Source: Mytilisepta virgata
Lineage: Eukaryota > Mollusca > Bivalvia > Mytilida > Mytilidae
Assembly: GCA_028015205.1 (NCBI GenBank)
Contig: JAPWFG010000020.1
Span: forward strand, 2,232,001 to 2,296,000
DNA length: 64,000 bases
Direction: 5' to 3'
Below are positions 1 through 41,546 of the stretch, piece by piece (the first letter of the stretch is position 1; every line of letters starts with the position of its first letter). The translations under genes were made by a program, and so were the position numbers. The notes under the pieces are model-generated. The model was not told the DNA's origin and ran no database searches. It saw only the letters and a program-made list of their open reading frames with translations.

Positions 1-343
1 AAAACCATCTTCAGTGTAAAGGTATTCACGACACCCCTACGATCAAAATACGTTTTTTCGATAATCTTTCACGTTGCTACTACGCTCTCCTACGTTTTCG
101 CTACGATGCCTGCGTTTGTGGTACGTTCAAGCTACGACAATAACACGATCACACGACGCCCCTAGGCCGATGGTGTACGACCTCTCACGATTGTGACACG
201 ACATCGATACGCGCTTGACGATCGTAATACATTGTCACTACGCTGCTACCACGAGTATTACGACCTTGCTACGTTGTTCTCACGATCTAGCCACGATCAG
301 CTAATAAACTATATAAAAGGACAATTTCTTGCTTGAATGTATA
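1..343. repeat. CpG-rich array with ACG phased every ~10.6 bp (left part)
   Basis: ACG trinucleotides start at 28, 39, 50, 71, 82, 92, 103, 123, 134, 145, 156, 177, 187, 198, 209, 218, 240, 251, 260, 271, 282 and 293, and most gaps are filled by another CpG (59, 113, 168). The mean step is 10.6 bp. The usual core is CTACGA, CACGAT or TACGTT, so this may be a very degenerate 10-11-bp minisatellite. The last 45 bp (299-343) hold a TATA-like TATAAAAGG at 312-320 and recur at 3497-3541 with two mismatches. A 13-bp word, TTCAGTGTAAAGG, sits at 10-22 and again at 3777-3789. I do not recognise the family; the left end may lie outside the window. Confidence 0.75.
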
Positions 344-345
344 CT

Positions 346-659
346 CATTAGATAATGTGTTCAACACACAAGGGCAGCAATTAATTGATCTTTGTATTGC
401 CTCCCAACTAAGAATTCTAAATGGTCGCTTTATTGGTGATAATTTTGGTAATATGACTTGTTATAAATCTAATGGATGTAGTGTTGTTGATTATGCTTTG
501 ACCAGTGTGGATCTCTTTGAAAATGTAATCTTTTTTCAAACATTAAATCCAAATTATTTGTCTGATCATTCTCAAATAGTAGTACATTTAAAATGTCAAA
601 TAAACAAAAACTTTTTAAAAAAAGAGTGGCAATTTACACACAATAGACTTTTTATATAA
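346..659 (+). pseudogene. LINE endonuclease, C-terminal fragment
   Basis: About 100 residues of an APE/exonuclease III-like endonuclease remain. The pattern ends with Ser-Asp-His-Ser in SDHSQIVVHL, the usual last catalytic His motif of APE endonucleases, preceded by a VVDYALTS segment typical of the family. The N-terminal catalytic Asn/Glu part is absent because the element is truncated. The first few in-frame codons upstream (333-345) belong to the flanking repeat. The frame runs into a stop at 657-659, while the homologous reading continues in another frame from about 656, so a frameshift near 640-656 separates it from the reverse transcriptase. Confidence 0.8.
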
Positions 660-3294
660 ATGGGAAAATGTCTCTAAAGAAAAGTTATATACTGCTTTAG
701 AAGATAAAGCCATCATAGATAATATCATTAATTATGAAAATTCTTTATTTGATAATGATAGTTTTGGTATAGATAAGGCAGAATCTGATTTAAATTGTAT
801 TTTCAAAGATCTGTCCATAAGATCTTGTAAAATGATATCAATAAAGAAGAAGAAGAAGAAGATAAAGAAAAAGCCCTGGAATGATAAAGAGTTATCAGAC
901 ACTAGAAAGACATTATTTTATTTAGGCAGCCTCTTAAGTAGAGATCCATATAATCAAGATTTAAGGACAAGATTCCTAAAGTGTTCAAAAGAATGTAAAA
1001 AAATGATTAAAAGAAAAACACAGAAATATAGAAAAGAAATATTTAATAAACTTATTACATTAAGAGACACTGATCCTAAGCAATACTGGAAACTTTTAAA
1101 GTCTCTTAAATATGAAGATTCTAATAAAACTATAGAACTTCAAGCTGGTTTTGATGATTTAATAAACCATTTTAAAACACAAGGGGACGCCCTTGAGTTT
1201 GATAAGAACTTTAAAGAAAAAGTTGAATCTGAGTCAAACAGATATCCTTTATTTAATGAAGTTACAGATAGGCCATTTAACTTAACTGAATTGAATAGAT
1301 GTATTAAAAAGTTAAACACAGGAAAAAGTGCTGGACCTGATAAAATTTCTAATGAAATTATTAAATATAGTAGTATTGTTACTAGTAAATCTATTATTAA
1401 ACTTTTTAATTTAATTTTGGACTCTGGCAAATATCCAACTAGTTGGAGAAAGTCTTTTATAATACTTATACATAAATCAGGGGATAAAAATAATATTAAT
1501 AATTACAGGGGTATTTCCCTACAAAACTGCATGGCAAAACTGTTTAGTGCAGTAATTAATGCTAGACTAGTTGATTTTTATGAAGATAAATTTGCAAACC
1601 AACAATTTGGTTTTAGAGTCAATCATAGGACCACTGATAGTATATTTATATTAAAATCTTTAATAACCAAGTATTTAAGAAAAAAGAAGACTAAAATATT
1701 TTCTTGTTTTGTTGATTTAAGACGTGCCTTTGATACAGTGTGGCATGATGGACTCCTGTATAAATTGAGGGAAAACAATGTTGGCATTAAACTTTTTAGC
1801 ATTATTAAAGATATGTATAAATCGTGTGAGTCTTCAATTAAAATTGAAAACACTTTTTCAGACTATTTTCAAATCAAAAGAGGTGTAAAGCAAGGTGATA
1901 GCTTGAGTCCCACATTGTTTAATTGTTTCATTAATGACTTGCATTCAGAATTTGATAACCATTGTGATCCTGTATGTTTAGATAAGACATATCTTAGTAC
2001 ATTAAGCTTTGCAGATGATCTGGTAATTTTATCAGAAACAGCCTCAGGACTACAGCAAGCACTTAATAAGTTGGAATTGTATTGTCATAAATGGCAATTA
2101 ACAGTCAATACAAGTAAAACTAAAATTATTGTTTTCCAAAAGAACTCAAAGGCAAGTTTTATCTCTAATAATTTTTGTTATAAAAATAATATATTAAATG
2201 AAGTGAAGGAATTTAACTTCTTAGGCACTATTATTTGTCATACAGGAAAATTTAAGTCATCTCAGGAACTTTCTAAAAAGGGATTAAAAGCACTATTCTC
2301 TATTAAAAAGTATATGTCTAACTTCAAACATACACCAGTAGAACTGTCATGTAAATTATTTGACAATTTAATCAGACCTATAATTTTATATAACAGTGAG
2401 ATCTGGTATATGGATGATTATTTCTCAATGTATAAAGCACTTCAAAGATCTAATGTAAGTGGAAAAAATGTTGATATACTATCATTTTCTGATAAGCCTG
2501 CTTTTGAAAAAGTACACAATAAATTTTGTAAAAGTGTTTTGGGTGTAAGAAAAACAGCATGTAATATTGCTGCAAAATCTGAACTTGGTAGATTACCACT
2601 AGATTCTTTTATTAAAACACAAGTTATTTGCTACTTTTCTAGACTAAACTGTATAGATATAAACCCTCTTGTAAAAGAAGCACTCTATTTAAATAAAAAT
2701 CTCCATACAGATGGTGTGTATACTTGGTATAGCTTTGCTAGGTCTGTTATGACGGAATTCGAAATAGATTATGAAAATTTTGAGAATGACAATAAAAGTT
2801 TTAAGGAAATTAATAAGTTACACATAAAAAAAGAAAACAAAAAAACTATTCAAGAGAAATATGATGAACTTATAATAAATAAAATATCTAGCTTTGATGC
2901 TTCCTCGAAATTATACCTTTACAGCAAGTTAAAGTCTGATGTTAATGTTTCAGACTACTTAAATCTTCAAAACTTTAATAGTAGAAAAATACTTACCAAA
3001 CTACGTATTAGTGACCATAATCTACAGATTGAACTTGGTAGATACAAGAATATACCAAGAGAACAAAGACTTTGTAAATCATGCAAAATAATTGATGATG
3101 AAGCGCATTTCTTCTTTCATTGTAAAATTAATAATAATATAAGAAGAACATTTATTGACTTAATACAAACAAAATATGCTAATTTTAACCAGCTTGACGC
3201 CATTGATAAATTAATTTTTGTACTTAACCCAAATATGGATGTTTTGCCCACGGTTGTTGATTTTGTAAAGCAATCATTTGAGTTGCGACAATGA
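656..3294 (+). pseudogene. LINE reverse transcriptase ORF
   Basis: The open frame runs without a stop from about 656; the first ATG is at 832, giving 820 residues. It is a reverse transcriptase of the non-LTR type: GKSAGPDKI (motif 1 region), NNYRGISLQN, a VDLRRAFDTVWHDGL block (motif A with catalytic Asp), GVKQGDSLSPTLF (motif B), and SFADDLVIL with the FADD catalytic pair (motif C). The C-terminus carries a Cys/His cluster, CKSCKIIDDEAHFFFHC, similar to the zinc-knuckle tails of many LINE ORF2 proteins. The RT frame is intact, so the copy may be young, but without its own 5' end it should not move by itself. I class it as a pseudogene because the upstream endonuclease is truncated and out of frame. 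Confidence 0.88.
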
Positions 3295-3435
3295 GATCCA
3301 CATTGGTCAAATTCATACATATTTGTAAATACTTTAATATCTTTGGTTGTATCCATTTGTATGTAGTTACATGTTCATTGTTTTTGTATGTTTGTGTTTG
3401 CTTAACCTCTTGAGGTTTTTATTATGCAATAAAGT

Positions 3436-3776
3436 TGTATATTAGTTCTCACTACGATGTCCGGGGGGGGGGGGACTCTGCGCTTCCTCTACGACCAGCA
3501 AATAAACTATATAAAAGGACGATTTCTTGCTTGAATGTATATTAGTTCTCACTACGATGTCTCTGCGCTTCCTCTACGACAGCGGTACGATGTCTGTGTG
3601 ATCAAAAGTGGCGACGACCTCGCTACGTAAATTTTGAGCATGTTCAAAACAGTCGTGGCACCTGGAGATTCTACTACGACCTATCACGCGCAATGCCGAC
3701 CACACTACGCTAATTGAAGACCCCACTAAGATGTTCCACGATCAAAACATTATTTATGGTCGTAGTGCAGTCTTCG
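3436..3776. repeat. CpG-rich ACG-phased array (right part) with second TATA-containing unit
   Basis: This continues the array on the other side of the LINE. ACG or GCG fall at 3554, 3565, 3576, 3587, then 3614, 3625, then 3675, 3686, 3697, 3707, again about 10.6 bp apart but with phase slips between blocks. A ~100-bp unit is tandemly repeated here (3436-3461 matches 3536-3561). The first unit carries a run of 12 G at 3463-3474. The 45-bp TATA-containing segment of the left part recurs at 3497-3541, with TATAAAAGG at 3510-3518. The array stops just before TTCAGTGTAAAGG at 3777-3789. Confidence 0.7.
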
Positions 3777-3789
3777 TTCAGTGTAAAGG

Positions 3790-4266
3790 GGGCTTAATTT
3801 TAAAATCTTGACCCAGCCTGAGATCAAACCCTCGAGGAAAGAGAAAAAAAAAACAAATTCTCACCATTATCCCCCCCTTTTTTTTACCAAATATATCATC
3901 ATCAAAATTTATAATGTTTTAAAAATTAAAATAATCGTTCAACAACAATTCCATGAGAGAACAGGAAAGGCAACGACATTTGCAGTCTATAAACGGGAGC
4001 AGGTTTGCACCTGAATAAAGGTTAAAGGGTCAAGATCTTTTTTTTGCGGATTAATCTGCGGCTGTCTATCTGCATATTAAAAAAACACTGTTGTGTAGCT
4101 TAAACCAATAATTTGATTGTTTTATTTTACTAAGTATTCATTGAAAACAATGCCGAGAACTTAATTCTCTTACTTAAGTAATCATTAGGTGTAGAGCTAT
4201 TTTGTGTACAATCTATCTACCTTGAGAACAAGAATGATAGCCACGCCCATATATTACATGTGAAGT
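3790..4266. other. Intergenic stretch upstream of the kinase gene
   Basis: No gene is supported. A short open frame at 3808-4014 is low-complexity (Lys-rich start, T- and A-runs) and has no recognisable domain. The sequence is ordinary AT-rich spacer leading to the presumed promoter of the kinase gene. Confidence 0.5.
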
Positions 4267-4482
4267 AAGATGGCGGAAACAATATGGCCGAAACAGGAAT
4301 AGATCGCCCGATGGAGCGAAAATTATGCTTTATAGGCTTGAAATTGATTAATTTATCAACTCATGAGATCAAACAAACTTAAAACGTTTTAACTGAACGA
4401 CAGAAAAGGCCAATAACCAGTAGAATCATAATCATTCACAGGCCTTTATTTGTTTTCCCTATGGTAGTTTGACACTTGTAAA
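4267..4482 (+). promoter_or_regulatory. Probable promoter/5'UTR of the GCKIII kinase gene
   Basis: AAGATGGCGG at 4267-4276 matches the core of the YY1-type element (AAGATGGCGG) that often lies near animal transcription starts, followed by a second related word, ATATGGCCG, at 4282-4290. No TATA box is seen close by. The segment lies directly before the inferred start codon at 4483. Promoter function is inferred from motif and position only. Confidence 0.4.
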
Positions 4483-35091
<30,609 letters not shown>

Positions 35092-36025
35092 CAGCTAAAT
35101 GTCTATAGATACAAGTGTTAGCATTGCCTGCATGTTGGTCAACAGTACATTGAGCTGTGATACAATTTTTCATTATAGGATAAGTGCTAACATTTGATCA
35201 GGATGCGGAGCTGATGGTGCTGTCCTTCATAATATACTCCCCGAGTCCTGGTTACAACAGATCAAAATCATTCTGAATATGTAGTTATATGAAGCTGTCT
35301 TGTCTGTGTATGATATGCATTGAGGTTTTATATAAATCTGCGATTCTGCTATCTGACGACATACATTTGACATGTGTAGTATGAAATTAGTGTAAGACAA
35401 AAGTGTTGATAGTCTGTGAATGAGAGCACTAATGGTTTGCTGTATTAGACGTTTTATTATGACACAGAATTTACGTATTCAATGCTGTCTGCTTGTACAT
35501 AGGACCGACATGTTTCAAATATGAAAGCTGCATATCAGTTAGAGGGATTTTTAATAACATTTCAATAATTTTTGAGTATTTTAAGATTAAATAAAAGATA
35601 ATCTTCAATTTTGAAGAAATATATTATGTACTAATTTTACAGCCCATTATTTTAACACTTGTTTGATGCATATTCTGAGTCAGTAAAATGTTTTTGCTTA
35701 TTTTATTGATTTGTTTTCTTTGTCCAGAAATTTCAGGAAGTTGTTTTCCTTCCAATGTTTTACATGTACATGTATGTATCTTAATTTGTTGTTTATTTTC
35801 TATGTATTAACATTGGAAGGATTACGTATAGTTATGTAGCTGTATAATTTTGTATTTGTTTAATTTATATTCATCGTAAGAGTATGTTAAATGGCTATTT
35901 ATAGAAAATAGTAAAAAAAAAAAACGTTATTTATTTACTTTTAAGTATAGTTATTTAACAGATAAATATTGATTGTACTTGTGCAATTTTATGATACACA
36001 ATAAATCTCGGTTCTGCTGTTATAT
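35092..36025 (+). other. 3'UTR and poly(A) signal of the kinase gene
   Basis: After the stop at 35089-35091 the sequence is AT-rich and non-coding. The best poly(A) signal is AATAAA at 36000-36005, followed by a T/G-rich stretch; an earlier candidate is AATAAA at 35590-35595. Which is used cannot be told from sequence. Confidence 0.45.
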
Positions 36026-36346
36026 AGAATGTGTAATTTTGTCATTTGAAATATTTTTAAATGAAATTTACTTCAGTAGCAATATATCTTTCTCTTCATT
36101 GGAAATACACAAGTACACAGTTGATAAAGTAAAGCACATATTGATTTAATCAACAGTTGCACAAAATGAATATGTTCAACTATTACCATTCTCTTTCCCC
36201 GTAGTTTACCACAGCAAGGATCAACTTTCCCTGTAGTTTATCACAGCAAGGATAAACTTTCCCTTTAGTTTACCACAGCAACGATCAAGTTTGAGAAGTT
36301 TTAAAATACAAACAAGAGTTTTGAGATACACATGTGAAGAGAGAAA

Positions 36347-36370
36347 GGGGGGGGGGGGGGGGGGGGGGGG
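36347..36370. repeat. Long poly-G run (24 G), one of eight G/C homopolymers
   Basis: Homopolymer G or C runs of 11 or more occur at 3463-3474 (G), 22638-22649 (G), 22802-22819 (G), 30298-30315 (G), 32309-32328 (C), 32698-32708 (C), 36347-36370 (G) and 40038-40052 (C). This is unusual in such AT-rich DNA. Their exact lengths are the least reliable bases in the window. Confidence 0.8.
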
Positions 36371-37560
36371 ATCACTTACCACACCTCAAAGGTGGATTAA
36401 ATAAGGAGAAATTTTGCAAACCACCTTTGGGTCTGTTAGATTGGAGTTAAAAAGTTTACATCATCACAAATATTTATTATAGCTGATTTTAAAATTCTGT
36501 CCAGTGGTTTAATTTGGTCCGTACCTAAATGTAAAAGAGAATAGTTTTAACTTGGAATGTAGGTAGATAACCCAGGTTTACTACATGTATTTTACAATGT
36601 TGGTCATAATTCTTTGATGTAACACATGCAAAATTTAAAGTGTTGACATTCAAGTTTCAATTTTTTAAAAAGGACTTTTGTCTTGCTTCAAATGTGGGTA
36701 AAGGTCATGTTTTAACAAAATTTTGTTTGAAAATGAATATTGCAGTGCATATATCACACCATAACAAATGGTTGATTAACGCCATCCCTTCTTTTAAACA
36801 CGTTCATGGCAGCAGTTTTAACATTCCACTTGTCTATTTTCAAGTCAGAATTTCTAGAGCCCTCAAAAAGTGCTTCAGTGTTAAACTCATAGTACCTGTA
36901 TTTGCTTTTTGGAAGTCAAATCTTTAATGATTCATATTGTAGTGGAATTTATTACCAAGTTTAAAATTAAAATTGGTACTAAGAAAGTCAATGTAAAATT
37001 CATACAAATTTTATTTATAAAGATTGTATATTTATTACCGTGTCTGCTTCAGAAACCAATTTTGTTTATCAATAATACACTATACGCGAGGAGTTAATTG
37101 TCCTTACTATATTTAATTTCCTTTTCATTCATTGTGTAATTTCACCATAATTTAGTATTCAATGTTTTTTTTTTTTAAATCTCAGGTTTTCTGCTTGAAA
37201 AGGAACTAAATAGGGCACATCTTTTAAGTTGCAGTTTTCTTTGCTAGCAGTTTGAAATGTGCAGGTCTTGCCTTGTGTTGACGGCAAAAAAGTTAAGAAC
37301 AAATCTATCCTACACTTGTAACAAAATTGTGTTATTTTCATGAAATCTGAAGGTTCATCTATATGAATGTTTGCATTGAAAGTAATCTGCTGACCGATTC
37401 AGTGAGAATTGTATGATTCTGTTGGAATTTTCTTTTTTTTACTGAAGATATATGCAATTGATTTTGTTTAAGGTACTTTACGACAATCAGACTTTTTCAA
37501 CAAGAATATGTTCTCTATTTGACATTTGATATAGATGCTTATGGAATGAAGTTTGGGCCT

Positions 37561-37679
37561 GGTTTCATAAAACTTCTCAAAAGTGAGATTTTCATCAATG
37601 CAATCTCATTGGTCAGTATTTGAGTTGCAAAGAACTATGAGAAAATCCTCTAAATTGAGGTTTTTATTTTTATGAAACC
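37561..37679. mobile_element. Short MITE-like element
   Basis: GGTTTCATAAAA at 37561-37572 is exactly complementary to TTTTATGAAACC at 37668-37679; the inverted similarity extends inwards to CTTCTCA and TGAGG. About 120 bp, non-coding. No clear target duplication. Confidence 0.55.
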
Positions 37680-40600
37680 CAAGACCGTTAATTACCTGTG
37701 TGATTACTATTTATATCAGATATTTTAAATAAAGTCAATATTAACAGCATTAGTTTTATGATTGCATTTTGAATATTACTTTAGTACATATTGTACATGG
37801 TAAATTAAATGCTATGGTGAAGTGCCTTTCTAGCACTGGTAATGTGTCCTCCTTGGAAATTTTTGAAATATTTTTATACTATTGAAAAAACATACTGAAT
37901 GAACCAAAATTTTCTGCTATCAGGGATGATTTTAGTTATTTATTTAGCTGATTTCAGTTTTGGTATTGCAAAATTTATTTGAAAAATTGTCGAACTGGGC
38001 AGAAGCTACCAGAAAATGATATTTTTGCACACCTAACCCCGATATTTCAGTTATTTTTAGCAATTTTCAGTTATTTCCTCTGCTCATCAAACTCATCCCT
38101 GTGCTATAGGCCAAACTTTAATAATAATAAATATATGCAAACAGGCATATATTTCTCTAATTATATGTATTCCTGTAGAATAGATAAATTAATTACTGCA
38201 AATGTTTTTAGTTTGGTAAAGTAAACATTTGTATACAAGAGCAGATTCAGTATTTCCAGATATAGTCCTTGAGATTTAAAAAAAAATTTGTGAAAACTTC
38301 AATTAAAAAATTTTAGATGTTGCCTGAACCACCTCTGGAAACTAAGGGAGACAACAAACTTTCTATAGTGTTCTGAATATTGGTAGAATTCACACAGGTC
38401 ACCAATATGAGTGGGTCTTATTTACATAAAATATATATTTAAATTTATGTTAATTTCACACTTATTAAATCATAAGTCTGAATGTGGCCATGGAAATGTC
38501 ATGGTATGAGCTCTTTGAAATCCTAATGGTATGTAAGGATAGGATCGTGTATTTATTTGCATCCATTATATATGGTTATGTTTGTATATTAACAGATTTT
38601 TTATGTAAATATTTGCTTATAATGTATATATTATATATACATATATATCATATCATTCCAAAGGACTCTCAGATGTATTACTGAATAAATACATTTTAAC
38701 TTATTTTCATGTTATTTGTTGCAATGCATTAGGAAAGGATGTTTATACTGTATACAAGATGCATTTTGTCAATCATGGACTTTTTTAGGTTACTTTATTT
38801 GGGTAAGACATTTCCATTTATCTGCTGAACTGTATATGGTCTGAATGCCTTTTACTAGAGTTGTTACACTTAATTACGTAAAGTTCTTTGCTGAATATCT
38901 AGAAATATACTGTAATACAAAATTCGTGCACTGTATATGCATGTTACTTCACACACACACTCACATATATATATTCAGTCTTTATAAAAAAAAAAACACA
39001 TGCATATATATTAATATATTATTATGGACTTCACCCAATGGAACCGTTTTCCTATAGTGTTGTCTGGTGAAGGAGAATTTCACAATACATTTAGTACATA
39101 AAATGTAAAAATTTTGGCAGAAACCATGGTGTTAATACTGTACTCCATACCTACCATTCTCACAGTCCTGAAGGGGTATCTATACAGCAGTCTGAGACTT
39201 GTATTGATTTACTATCATTTTCCAACTTGTTCGAGATCTTGCCCTGTTGCAGTCGTATATTTAAGAAAATTCTCAAGTCCAAGATTTCTCATTTGTCACG
39301 ATGCAATCAGTCAAAATCTAAGAATTACTCGTCATATTAACATGTACAGAATATTCCCAGACTTAAGAATTTTCTTTTTTAACGGCACTGTAGCCTCATT
39401 TCTAGCTCAGGAAAGGAAGGGGGCACTTGCTGTTTTGTTGGACGGTTGTGCAGCTGAGCCAGTGTACACCCCACCCGTATCATATATTTAAGATCTTAAA
39501 ATTGTATACTTTCTTTTTTTATATATTGTTTTGAGGAAATAGTGACCCATTCCCATATTGCATATGTAGCCATATTTATTCTTTTTTCGAACAATATTAG
39601 AATATACTATGTACTGATTCTTTAAAGTAGATAAAATACATGTAATTATTTTCACTGACGACATGCTAGCAACTGAACAAAAAATCCATGTCAATGTTAT
39701 CTATTAAAAACCTTGTCATATAATTTTCCATATGGATTTCAATACATAACATATTAGGGACGAACCATTGAACTTGAAAGGTTGAAAGGGGGGATTTTTT
39801 CCAAAAAAATATTCTGTTTCCCAACATTGTAGAACAAATGATATTCTGATCCTGAAGGTGTTTCTGATGAGGCATTTTGACAGAGGTTTTTTTTTCTCGT
39901 TTTCAAAATGTAAGAAATTTTTTTTTGATTCTCATTTTGATTGAATAAAATATGTTCGAGGCTCTTCCAAAATTTTTTTTTCTGATTTTCATTCCTTGCA
40001 AAAAAAAATTCTGAACCAGGGGTAAAAACCATAGCCACCCCCCCCCCCCCCCTTCAAGTAACTTGTCAATCCCTTATGAAGCTGAAAAATGCTACCTATG
40101 TCCAGTGGTACGTCCCCGTCACTTGTTATAGAAGTGTACCCCCTCCGCGATCTAAAACCCCATTATAAGGGCAGTTCTGGAAATTAATCAAACTGATTTA
40201 CACGGATATTATAGATATACTGGATATTTCAATGCCTGAAATACTGCGAGTAAAGTATATCTAGTAATAAATTCTTTGTTTATACATTCCATTGACACCA
40301 ATTGCTACTTCCTTATTTGGAAATCTCATGTAGTCCATCTATTTGATTGGTTTTCACAAAGACTGCAGCCAATGAAATTCCAAATTCAACTTTCGTGCGT
40401 TCACTGAAACTTTGTTTATCATTTGTTTGTAAATTTGTAGTGTTCATAGAAAAGCTAAACTGAAACGCATTTCCTTGTAGAATTACATTCATCAAATCTT
40501 TATACTTCATGAGAAATTGAGCTTTCCTAAGTTTACAAAGTCAATAAACCAAGAAGATGATGTCATTGTCAAGTGATAGGTTTCCGACTTGCAAGTATAT

Positions 40601-40932
40601 ATCAAAAGCTATATTGTGAAAAGATTTGGAAGACTAAGGTTGTAGTTGCTGCCGGAAAAGCAACACCCATGTCTCACCTTAAGCGACTTCATTCTAGGTG
40701 ATACAAATGTTGTCAAATCAAAACAGCAAGATAATGTAATGACCATAGTATGGAAGAAAATCAAGGAAGTTGCAGAAACGTGTAATTGATTTCCATTGTA
40801 GTAAAACGCATTGAAGTTCCATAACACACCCCACAAATTGTAGAAATAAACCAGCAGTCTGTGAAAAGTTGTGTCGATATGCTAAATTCGTGCAGGGAAC
40901 AAAAACAAAACTTGTACAATTGTATACTTCTA

Positions 40933-41546
40933 TTTATTATTCTTAACAAATATCATACATGTCAACAAAAACTGTACAATTAAGAATAGTTTATGGTCTA
41001 ATTTTAGACCTTTGATTTTGCACGATGCCCTTATGTAAAACGTTTTCTATTTACAAGCACTAAAATGTTTTAAGAATCATGCCACTTGAGTAGCACTAAA
41101 AAATTTCTTCGTGATTCAATTTAATACTATATGATTCTATCAACTTTAATACATCTATAATACGATTCCTTTTCACTTCCAAAGGACACTTGAATATTCC
41201 ACATCTTCTACCTCTTTTGAATTGCTTCTTTGTAATCCGTTTGAGTATCTTATAAATAATTGGCAGACCTGTATATGCTCCCTCTTCATAAACAATTCTA
41301 CATAATTTCACATAAATAACAGATTTAACTGTAGTATGAATCTGCAGGTATAATATACATATCTTCCTAAGACAGGAATATATATAATTCTATTGATATT
41401 AATTTTTGCCTTATAAACTAAAGCTGATTTCATATAATTTCATATAACAGCCAACGATAGGTTTCAAAGAATACAACCATTAACAAAAATAGATATTTTG
41501 GGTTTGTTTTGGACTGGAGACCTAAAATATAACATCCACTAACAAA
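40933..41546 (-). other. Presumed 3'UTR of the bromodomain gene
   Basis: Reading on the minus strand, non-coding sequence follows the stop codon at 41549-41547. A minus-strand AATAAA (TTTATT at 40933-40938) is a plausible poly(A) signal about 610 bases after the stop. The transcript end is inferred. Confidence 0.35.

Larger units (their letters stand above)
344..3435 (+). mobile_element. 5'-truncated APE-type non-LTR retrotransposon (LINE)
   Basis: The element starts inside its endonuclease domain and continues through a reverse transcriptase to a short 3' tail with AATAAA just before the end (3428-3433). A 6-bp duplication, TGTATA, borders it at 338-343 and 3436-3441, so the boundaries are given accordingly. 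It is inserted inside a ~100-bp unit of the ACG-rich array: the sequence after its 3' end (3436-3461) recurs at 3536-3561. Truncation at the 5' end is typical of target-primed reverse transcription. Family assignment (Jockey/CR1/I-like) cannot be settled by eye. There is no RNase H domain in view. Confidence 0.88.
36026..40930. other. Intergenic region between the two convergent genes
   Basis: No gene is supported on either strand. Contents seen: a run of 24 G at 36347-36370; a short MITE-like element at 37561-37679; an AT dinucleotide-rich stretch near 38620-38650; an ACACAC run near 38952; a run of 15 C at 40038-40052. Open frames of 95 residues (36640-36927) and 125 residues (39114-39491) show no known domain or conserved composition. 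Confidence 0.55.

Noticed and set aside
39114..39491. 125-residue open frame on the + strand in the intergenic region
   Set aside because: No recognisable domain, no splice support, odd composition and no partner exons; most likely chance.
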